Of a stretch of DNA of 6,215 bases, positions 1 through 4,621 are shown piece by piece (positions within the stretch are counted from its first letter, which is position 1; every line of letters begins with the position of its first letter). The notes beneath the pieces are model-generated. The model ran no database searches. It saw nothing but the letters and a program-made list of their open reading frames with translations, and was not told the origin of the DNA. Where the stretch lies: the NCBI GenBank assembly GCA_945917385.1, contig CAMEHJ010000076.1:1-6215 (forward strand). The letters are read 5' to 3'. The DNA is from an uncultured bacterium. GTDB lineage: Bacteria; Bacillota_A; Clostridia; Oscillospirales; Oscillospiraceae. The position numbers and the translations under genes are program-made.

Positions 1-211
1 CGGTCTCCGCGCCGTCCTCGGTGACATAGACCTCGCCGTGCTGATAGGGGCTCATCGTGCCCGGGTCAACGTTGATGTAGGGGTCTAACTTCTGCGCCGC
101 GACCTTCAGACCGCGCGCCTTGAGAAGTCTGCCGAGGGATGCGGCGGAAATGCCCTTGCCGAGTCCGGAAACGACGCCGCCGGTGACGAAAATGTACTTG
201 ACCTGTTTCAT
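1..211 (-). CDS. pyrG: CTP synthase, N-terminal part (cut by window edge)
   Basis: CTP synthase converts UTP to CTP using ATP and the amide nitrogen of glutamine; it is the last step of pyrimidine nucleotide synthesis and is cytosolic. Only the first 70 codons are present, out of roughly 530-550 expected. They begin [12 protein letters not shown] and contain the synthetase-domain P-loop [18 protein letters not shown] (residues 11-28) and the block [20 protein letters not shown] (41-60), both diagnostic of the family. The ATG at 211-209 is preceded by GGAGG (224-220) with an 8-nt spacer. The gene is co-directional with the GS and ANTAR genes but separated from them by an intrinsic terminator. 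Only 38 nt lie between that terminator's U-tract and the ATG, which leaves no good room for a separate promoter, so expression probably depends on reading through the terminator. The glutaminase domain lies outside the window. Confidence 0.97.
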   Translation of the reverse strand, partial: MKQVKYIFVTGGVVSGLGKGISAASLGRLLKARGLKVAAQKLDPYINVDPGTMSPYQHGEVYVTEDGAET

Positions 212-249
212 ATTTATTTCCTCCGTTTTTCACGAAATTGATTTCTAAC

Positions 250-307
250 AAAAAAGGACGCTCATATTGAGAGACGGTTTTTCCCGTTTCCCTATATGAA
301 CGTCCTT
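250..307 (-). terminator. Intrinsic terminator between ANTAR gene and pyrG, probably conditional
   Basis: Read on the minus strand, the arm AAGGACGTTCATAT (307-294) pairs with ATATGAGCGTCCTT (267-254). The stem is 14 bp with one G-U pair. The 26-nt loop carries a small inner ACGG/CCGT stem. A run of six T (255-250) follows. On the plus strand the G-U becomes a C-A mismatch and the U-tract is poor, so the structure is oriented to stop minus-strand transcription. It begins 17 nt after the ANTAR stop codon and ends 26 nt before the pyrG Shine-Dalgarno. Its 5' arm overlaps a hexaloop hairpin (297-312), and the two folds cannot coexist. Confidence 0.88.
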
Positions 308-312
308 GTTCA
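297..312 (-). promoter_or_regulatory. Candidate ANTAR-binding hexaloop hairpin (antiterminator) upstream of pyrG
   Basis: The minus-strand sequence TGAAC-AAGGAC-GTTCA forms a perfect 5-bp stem closing a six-base loop with A at position 1 and G at position 4. These are the features known for RNA targets of ANTAR proteins of the EutV/NasR type. The loop and 3' arm are the first bases of the terminator's 5' arm, so holding this hairpin would block the terminator. The known motif normally has two such hairpins. I find no convincing first hairpin upstream, where the sequence overlaps the end of the ANTAR gene. Function is inferred. Confidence 0.6.
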
Positions 313-323
313 TTGTTTTTTGT

Positions 324-914
324 TCAGTTGTCGTAGCTGCGGATGATGTTCTCCGCAAGCTCGCGGCGCGGCACACGCTCGTCCATGGCGCGCTTTTCGA
401 TGTAGTAGTGCGCCTCGCTCTCGCTCATGCCGAGCTTCTCTATCAGCAGCCACTTCGCGCGGTTGACGGCGCGGATGTCCGCCATCTTCTCCTGCAGTGT
501 GCGGTTTTTCTTCTCCATCTTCCGCAGTCTCGCGCTCAGCGCCGAGAGCAGCTTTATCGCGCTATACAGGTTCTGGCGGGAATTGGGCTTCTGGAGCGTC
601 AGTATGCCGTCGTCCTCAACCTTGGCGGCGGTGCGCTCGGCAAGCTCCGCCTTCACAAGCAGGAGTATCCCCATATTCATGTCTGCCGCGCCCCGGCATA
701 GCTGTATGCCGAACTCATCCGGCAGGGGCGCGTCCACGATCATAATATCCGGCGGCGTCACCAGCAGCATCCGCTTTGCCTCCGCCGCGCTCTGCGCGCG
801 CTGGGGCGGCATGAACTCCGCTGCCGGCAGCAGCTCCGTGACCAGCCGAAAAACGCTCTCTCCGCCGGAGACGATAAGCACCCGCCGTCTCTGTCTTTCC
901 GATTCCATAGGCAC
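324..914 (-). CDS. ANTAR-domain transcription antitermination regulator
   Basis: A 196-aa response-regulator-like protein expected to bind nascent RNA and prevent termination. Residues about 10-125 form a receiver-like domain: strand RVLIVS (11-16), a candidate phospho-acceptor Asp61 in IMIVDAPLPDEFG, and Lys109-Pro110 in LTLQKP. The acidic pair normally following the first strand is missing (SGGES instead). A charged, probably coiled-coil helix spans about 125-148. Residues about 146-192 match the ANTAR three-helix bundle, with RAKWLLIEKLGMSESEAHYY and the following RAMDERVPRRELAENII. I chose the GTG at 914-912, since AAAGG lies about 5-6 nt upstream; an ATG two codons later (908-906) is possible. 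The start is 1 nt beyond the GS stop codon, so the genes are probably translationally coupled. GS genes paired with ANTAR regulators are known in clostridia. No sensor kinase gene is nearby, so the input signal is unknown. Confidence 0.92.
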   Translation of the reverse strand: MPMESERQRRRVLIVSGGESVFRLVTELLPAAEFMPPQRAQSAAEAKRMLLVTPPDIMIVDAPLPDEFGIQLCRGAADMNMGILLLVKAELAERTAAKVEDDGILTLQKPNSRQNLYSAIKLLSALSARLRKMEKKNRTLQEKMADIRAVNRAKWLLIEKLGMSESEAHYYIEKRAMDERVPRRELAENIIRSYDN

Positions 915-915
915 T

Positions 916-2124
916 TCAGCCTTTCAGACAGTCGGTGAAGCCGCGCGGCAGAAGCCTTGCGATAAACTCGCTCTCCTCAGCCAGCCTCACCGCCTCCGGG
1001 AGGCTGCCCGGCAGGACATCGAGCTTATCCGTTACGCTTTTATCCGCGGTGTAGAGGTTAATGTCCGTGGAATTCTGGAGCGGGAGATCGTTTATTATGC
1101 CGTCAAGCCCAGCGTGGATGAGCAGGGCATAGGCGATGTAGGGGTTTGCCGTTGGGTCGGCAGAGCGCAGCTCGATTCTTCTGTACTCGCCCTTCGCCGC
1201 CGGGATGCGGATGAGCTGGGAGCGGTTTTCCGGCGACCAGGTGATATACCTCGGCGCCTTCATCTCGCCGAGCCTGCGGTAAGAGTCCTCGGTGGGGTTG
1301 AGAAACGCGCTTATCTCCCGAATATGCGCCAGAACGCCCGCCATGAACGGGGCTGTTTTGTCCGCACCGTCCGACGAGACGACGGACATGTTGATGTGCA
1401 GACCGTTGCCCGGCTGGTCGGCAAGCGGCTTTGGGGAGAAGTCGGCGTACAGGCCGTTCTGGTCGGCGGCGCTCTTCACAACGCCGATGAAGTTCACGGC
1501 GTTGTCCGCCGCGGTCATCGCGTCGCTGTAACGGAAATCTATCTCGTTCTGGCCGGGGCCCGCCTCGTGGTGCGCGCTTTCGGGTCTGATGCCGATGTCG
1601 AGCAGAGACAGGCATATCTCGCGGCGGATATCCTCGCCCTTGTCCTCGGGGGCGGCGTCCATATAGCGGGCATTGTCGAAGGGCAGCTTCGTCGGCTCTC
1701 CCTGCGCGTCGCGCTTGAAGAGATAAAACTCATACTCCGCGCCGAAGTTCACGGTTATGCCGTGCATGCGCGCAAAGGCGACGGCGGAAGCGAGAATCGC
1801 GCGGCTGTCCTTTTCATATACGCGCCCATCGGGGTAGCGTATCTCGCAGAACATACTCGCGACCTTCCCCTGATACGAGCGCCACGGCAGACTCGTCAGC
1901 GTCGCCGGGATGGGGAAGAGCAGCAGGTCCGACTTCGTCTCGTCCCGGAAGCCGGGGATGGAGGAGGCGTCAAAGCTTATGCCGCTGTCGAAGGCGCGGG
2001 GCAGCTCGTCCGGCATGATGGCGATGTTCTTCGGCTTGCCGAACGCGTCGCAGAACACGAGCCTCACAAAGCGCACATCCTCCGTCTCTATGAACTCAAG
2101 CACCTCCGCGCGGGTATAATTCAT
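916..2124 (-). CDS. Glutamine synthetase type I family protein, divergent
   Basis: A 402-aa protein of the GlnA (GSI) family; the family reaction is glutamate + ammonia + ATP to glutamine in a cytosolic dodecamer. Visible motifs in order: the Asp loop SFDASSIPGF (50-59); metal and substrate site FGAEYEFYLF (127-136; E130, E132); HHEAGPGQNEIDF (185-197; E187, E194); GNGLHINMS (239-247; H243); SYRRL (281-285; R284); ENRSQLIRIP (299-308; R301, R306); RIELR (316-320; E318, R320). Two departures stand out. The segment normally reading VPGYEAP reads GEMKAP, placing Lys289 at the flap Glu position, and the protein stops about 40 residues short of a typical 440-aa GSI. No GSI-beta adenylylation site is evident. 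The ATG at 2124-2122 follows GGAGG (2137-2133) by 8 nt; an in-frame TTG at 2139 overlaps that site and is rejected. A strong promoter lies upstream. It could be a true GS, a related gamma-glutamyl ligase, or a regulatory paralogue, so I withhold the symbol glnA. Confidence 0.9.
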   Translation of the reverse strand: MNYTRAEVLEFIETEDVRFVRLVFCDAFGKPKNIAIMPDELPRAFDSGISFDASSIPGFRDETKSDLLLFPIPATLTSLPWRSYQGKVASMFCEIRYPDGRVYEKDSRAILASAVAFARMHGITVNFGAEYEFYLFKRDAQGEPTKLPFDNARYMDAAPEDKGEDIRREICLSLLDIGIRPESAHHEAGPGQNEIDFRYSDAMTAADNAVNFIGVVKSAADQNGLYADFSPKPLADQPGNGLHINMSVVSSDGADKTAPFMAGVLAHIREISAFLNPTEDSYRRLGEMKAPRYITWSPENRSQLIRIPAAKGEYRRIELRSADPTANPYIAYALLIHAGLDGIINDLPLQNSTDINLYTADKSVTDKLDVLPGSLPEAVRLAEESEFIARLLPRGFTDCLKG

Positions 2125-2137
2125 CGCTTCTTCCTCC

Positions 2138-2201
2138 AAAAAAGAGAGAGAGGCTTGCCATTGCTTCCCACTATACAGTTGGAATCAACAACACCCTCCC
2201 T
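2138..2201 (-). promoter_or_regulatory. Possible conditional terminator in the type I GS leader
   Basis: In the leader of the minus-strand GS transcript, AGGGAGG (2201-2195) can pair with CCTCTCT (2153-2147). This gives seven pairs including one G-U. CTC and six T (2143-2138) follow, directly before the Shine-Dalgarno. The long loop holds a further imperfect hairpin around an ACT-GTAT-AGT core. No clear AAGGAC-type hexaloop is present here. The CT repeat allows shifted pairings, so this is a weak call. Confidence 0.3.
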
Positions 2202-2215
2202 ATTATATGTCGTGG

Positions 2216-2244
2216 ATTTTACCCCATGTTCTGCGTCTTGTCAA
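2216..2244 (-). promoter_or_regulatory. Sigma-70-type promoter for the GS-ANTAR operon
   Basis: On the minus strand, TTGACA (2244-2239) and TAAAAT (2221-2216) are separated by exactly 17 bp. Transcription should begin near 2208-2210, giving a leader of about 85 nt before the ATG at 2124. No other strong promoter is visible upstream of the ANTAR gene or pyrG, so this one may drive all three genes. Confidence 0.85.
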
Positions 2245-2259
2245 GCGCGGAAATGTTTT

Positions 2260-2281
2260 CGGAAAAATAAATATTTTTCCG
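2260..2281. repeat. 22-bp perfect palindrome between divergent promoters
   Basis: The arms CGGAAAAATA (2260-2269) and TATTTTTCCG (2272-2281) are perfectly complementary around a central AA. The palindrome ends 1 bp before the -35 box of the GSIII promoter and lies 15 bp from the -35 box of the type I GS promoter. It could be an operator for a dimeric regulator or an AT-rich promoter-enhancing element. It does not match the Bacillus GlnR/TnrA consensus. Confidence 0.6.
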
Positions 2282-2282
2282 C

Positions 2283-2311
2283 TTGACAAACACCGCACAC
2301 GGTGATAGAAT
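2283..2311 (+). promoter_or_regulatory. Sigma-70-type promoter for GSIII
   Basis: TTGACA (2283-2288) and TAGAAT (2306-2311) are separated by 17 bp. The start site should fall near 2318. The spacer itself holds a short inverted repeat, CACCG-CACA-CGGTG (2291-2304). The 10-mer CGCTTGACAA around this -35 is repeated in opposite orientation at the GS-ANTAR promoter (2238-2247). Confidence 0.88.
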
Positions 2312-2323
2312 CTCGCCCATAAA

Positions 2324-2339
2324 GCGACAAGGACGCCGC
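2324..2339 (+). promoter_or_regulatory. Candidate ANTAR-binding hexaloop hairpin in the GSIII leader
   Basis: GCGAC-AAGGAC-GCCGC can fold as a 5-position stem with one A-C mismatch and a hexaloop AAGGAC (2329-2334), again with A1 and G4 and a C-G closing pair. The 3' arm (2335-2339) is exactly the first five bases of the terminator stem, so the two folds exclude each other. The loop and its flanks share ACAAGGACG with the hairpin before pyrG. A partner first hairpin is not evident after the predicted start site. Function is inferred. Confidence 0.55.
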
Positions 2340-2366
2340 AGACCTGCTCGGTCTGCGGCTTTTTTT
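2335..2366 (+). terminator. Leader terminator (attenuator) before GSIII
   Basis: A perfect 10-bp stem GCCGCAGACC (2335-2344) / GGTCTGCGGC (2350-2359) has a 5-nt loop and is followed by seven T (2360-2366). It sits downstream of the GSIII promoter and 11 nt before the Shine-Dalgarno. It does not end an upstream plus-strand gene, because none exists in this window. It is therefore best read as a leader attenuator that must be overcome for GSIII expression. Confidence 0.9.
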
Positions 2367-2391
2367 GTTTTTATTTGAAGGAGGTTCCCTT

Positions 2392-4485
2392 ATGAACACT
2401 GTCACCGAAATGTTTGGCTCAATGGTTTTCAACGATTCCGTCATGCGCGAGCGCCTGCCCAAGGACACCTATAAATCGCTCCAGCGCACCATCCGCGAGG
2501 GCCGCTCCCTCAAGAGCGATGTTGCAAACGTCGTTGCCAACGCCATGAAGGACTGGGCTATCGAGAAGGGCGCTACCCACTTTACTCACTGGTTCCAGCC
2601 TATGACCGGCGTTACCGCCGAGAAGCACGACGGCTTTATCTCCCCCTCCGCCGACGGCAAGGTCATTATGGAGTTTTCCGGCAAGGAGCTTATCCGCGGC
2701 GAACCCGACGCTTCCTCCTTCCCCTCCGGCGGTCTGCGCGCCACCTTTGAGGCGAGAGGCTACACCGGCTGGGACGCCACCTCCTACGCCTTTATAAAAG
2801 AGGGCATCCTCTGCATCCCGACCGTTTTCTGCTCCTACGGCGGCGAAGCGCTCGACCAGAAAACCGCGCTGCTGCGCTCCATGGAGTGTGTCGATAAACA
2901 GGCGCTGCGCATCCTGCGCCTCTTCGGCAACACCGAAGTCAAGTCCGTAAAGAGCACCGTCGGCTCAGAGCAGGAGTATTTCCTCATCGACCGCGCGATG
3001 TACGAAAAACGCAAAGACCTCATCTACACCGGCCGCACCCTGTTCGGCGCGCGCCCGCCCAAGGGTCAGGAGCTGGACGACCATTACTTCGGCGCCATCA
3101 AGCCGAGAGTCGCAGCCTTCATGAAGGAGCTGAACGAGGAGCTTTGGAAGCTCGGCGTCTACGCAAAGACCGAGCATAACGAGGTCGCCCCCGCACAGCA
3201 CGAGCTTGCCCCCGTGTTCACCACCACAAACCTCGCCGCCGACCAGAACCAGCTCACCATGGAGATCATGCGCAAGCTCGCCGCAAAGCACGGCATGGCA
3301 TGTCTCCTGCATGAAAAGCCCTTTGCCGGCGTAAACGGCAGCGGCAAGCACAACAACTGGTCCCTCTCCACCGACACCGGCATGAACCTGCTTGAGCCGG
3401 GCGAGACCCCCTACGAAAACGCACAGTTCCTCATCTTCCTCTGCGCCGTCATCAAGGGCGTGGACGAGTATCAGGACCTCCTGCGCATCTCCGTCGCCTC
3501 CGCCGGCAACGACCACCGTCTCGGCGCAAACGAGGCGCCCCCCGCGATCGTCTCGATGTTCATCGGCTCCGACCTTGCGGAGGTGCTCTCCGCCATCGAG
3601 AACGACACCGCATACAGCTCCAAGGACAAGGAGCTGCTGCGCATCGGCGTGCACACGCTCCCGAAGCTGCCCAAGGACTCCACCGACCGCAACAGAACCT
3701 CCCCCTTCGCCTTCACCGGCAACAAGTTCGAGTTCCGTATGCCCGGCTCCTCGCAGAGCATTTCCTGCGCCAACACCGTTCTCAACACCATCGTCGCGGA
3801 GGAGCTTGAGCAGTTTGCAGACGAGCTTGAGGCCGCTTCCGACTTTGAAACCGCCCTGCACGAGCTTATCCGCCGCGTCATCCGTGAGCACAAGCGCATC
3901 ATCTTCAACGGCGACGGCTATGATGAGTCCTGGGTTCACGAGGCCGCAAAGCGCGGACTGCTGAACCTGCGTTCCACTCCCGACGCGCTGGCACATCTGC
4001 TCGACGAGAAGAACGTCGCACTCTACACCAAGCACAAGGTTTACAGCGCGCCTGAGCTTACCGCCCGCTACGAGGTGCTCTCCGAGAACTACTGCAAGAC
4101 CGTCGGCATCGAGGCGCTCACCATGCTCGACATGGTCGGCAAGGACATTCTCCCCGCCGTGTCCCGCGCCTGCGGAGAGCTTTCCGACTCCGTCATCAAG
4201 CGCACCGCCGCCGCACCCGGTCTCGACTGCGTGTATGAGAAGGACACCCTGCGCAAGCTCACCTCCATGATGACCACCGCGCACGCAGCAAGCGCAAAGC
4301 TTGAGCGCGACCTGCTTGAATCCAAGGCACTCGACAGCGCCGCCGAGATGAGCTGCTTCTACCGCGACGTCATAATCCCCGACATGAACGAGCTTCGCAT
4401 CACCGTGGACTCCATGGAGACCATCTGCGGCAGCGACGCATGGCCCTACCCCTCCTACGGCGATATGCTGTTCAGCATAAAGTAA
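2392..4485 (+). CDS. glnN: Glutamine synthetase type III
   Basis: A 697-aa enzyme of the GSIII (GlnN) family, matching the usual length of about 700. It makes glutamine from glutamate, ammonia and ATP in the cytosol as a large oligomer. Recognisable blocks: N-terminal [28 protein letters not shown] (about 63-73); [10 protein letters not shown] (191-200; E193, E195); [15 protein letters not shown] (260-274); [12 protein letters not shown] (316-327); [14 protein letters not shown] (371-384); and [13 protein letters not shown] (444-456). The C-terminal third is helical and GSIII-specific. All expected catalytic blocks appear intact, making this the more conventional glutamine synthetase of the two here. 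The ATG at 2392 follows a near-ideal AAGGAGG (2378-2384) by 7 nt; an in-frame TTG at 2365 lies inside the terminator U-tract and is rejected. The gene has its own promoter and leader attenuator. I see no terminator between it and guaA that fits plus-strand transcription. Confidence 0.96.
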   Translation: MNTVTEMFGSMVFNDSVMRERLPKDTYKSLQRTIREGRSLKSDVANVVANAMKDWAIEKGATHFTHWFQPMTGVTAEKHDGFISPSADGKVIMEFSGKELIRGEPDASSFPSGGLRATFEARGYTGWDATSYAFIKEGILCIPTVFCSYGGEALDQKTALLRSMECVDKQALRILRLFGNTEVKSVKSTVGSEQEYFLIDRAMYEKRKDLIYTGRTLFGARPPKGQELDDHYFGAIKPRVAAFMKELNEELWKLGVYAKTEHNEVAPAQHELAPVFTTTNLAADQNQLTMEIMRKLAAKHGMACLLHEKPFAGVNGSGKHNNWSLSTDTGMNLLEPGETPYENAQFLIFLCAVIKGVDEYQDLLRISVASAGNDHRLGANEAPPAIVSMFIGSDLAEVLSAIENDTAYSSKDKELLRIGVHTLPKLPKDSTDRNRTSPFAFTGNKFEFRMPGSSQSISCANTVLNTIVAEELEQFADELEAASDFETALHELIRRVIREHKRIIFNGDGYDESWVHEAAKRGLLNLRSTPDALAHLLDEKNVALYTKHKVYSAPELTARYEVLSENYCKTVGIEALTMLDMVGKDILPAVSRACGELSDSVIKRTAAAPGLDCVYEKDTLRKLTSMMTTAHAASAKLERDLLESKALDSAAEMSCFYRDVIIPDMNELRITVDSMETICGSDAWPYPSYGDMLFSIK

Positions 4486-4507
4486 TCCGTAAAAACGAAA
4501 AAACATC

Positions 4508-4536
4508 TTCACAAGCATAAAATAAAGGTGTATTAT
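4508..4536 (+). promoter_or_regulatory. Probable promoter for guaA
   Basis: TTCACA (4508-4513) and TATTAT (4531-4536) are separated by 17 bp in an AT-rich stretch that contrasts with the GC-rich genes. The predicted start near 4541-4543 gives a leader of about 80 nt. Readthrough from GSIII may add to guaA expression, since no plus-strand terminator was found after 4485. Confidence 0.65.
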
Positions 4537-4550
4537 TTTTGAAAAAATAG

Positions 4551-4585
4551 TGACCGCCGGACGCTTCTTTTGCGTCCGGCGGTCA
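4551..4585. promoter_or_regulatory. Strong 14-bp hairpin in the guaA leader
   Basis: TGACCGCCGGACGC (4551-4564) pairs perfectly with GCGTCCGGCGGTCA (4572-4585) around the loop TTCTTTT. On the plus strand no U-tract follows, so it is not a canonical terminator for GSIII; it would sit about 10 nt from the 5' end of a guaA mRNA and may stabilise it. Read on the minus strand it is followed by CTA and six T, so it could stop antisense transcription. A smaller hairpin, CCGC-TTTTGA-GCGG (4590-4603), follows just before the ribosome binding site. Confidence 0.6.
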
Positions 4586-4621
4586 AAGCCCGCTTTTGAG
4601 CGGCAGGAGGTTAAAGCTAAA

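Noticed and set aside
181..320. Bacillus-type pyrG control by CTP-dependent G reiteration
   Set aside because: The known system needs its own promoter with a GGGC-type start and a pyrimidine-rich terminator arm that pairs with added Gs. No convincing promoter is seen here, and the terminator arm is purine-rich (AAGGACG).
2125..2139. TTG start at 2139 for the type I GS, adding five residues
   Set aside because: It lies within the GGAGG ribosome binding site that serves the ATG at 2124, and type I GS proteins normally begin near MNYTRAEVLEFI.
427..2286. 619-codon open frame on the plus strand, antisense to the ANTAR and type I GS genes
   Set aside because: Its translation has no recognisable domain, begins inside the ANTAR gene without a suitable ribosome binding site, and mirrors the GC-rich codon pattern of two clearly recognised minus-strand genes.
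2210..2311. GlnR/TnrA box (TGTNA-N7-TNACA) at the glutamine synthetase promoters
   Set aside because: The TGTCA and TTGACA words present are the -35 boxes, and they do not combine at the required spacing.
2239..2392. Tandem hexaloop pair formed by CACC-GCACAC-GGTG (2291-2304) plus the AAGGAC hairpin
   Set aside because: The first element lies upstream of the predicted start site and its loop begins with G and lacks G at position 4, so it does not meet the ANTAR loop rule.
4486..4621. Purine riboswitch or T-box upstream of guaA
   Set aside because: The leader is only about 80 nt after the predicted start and shows two simple hairpins, with none of the conserved purine-aptamer junction or T-box sequences.
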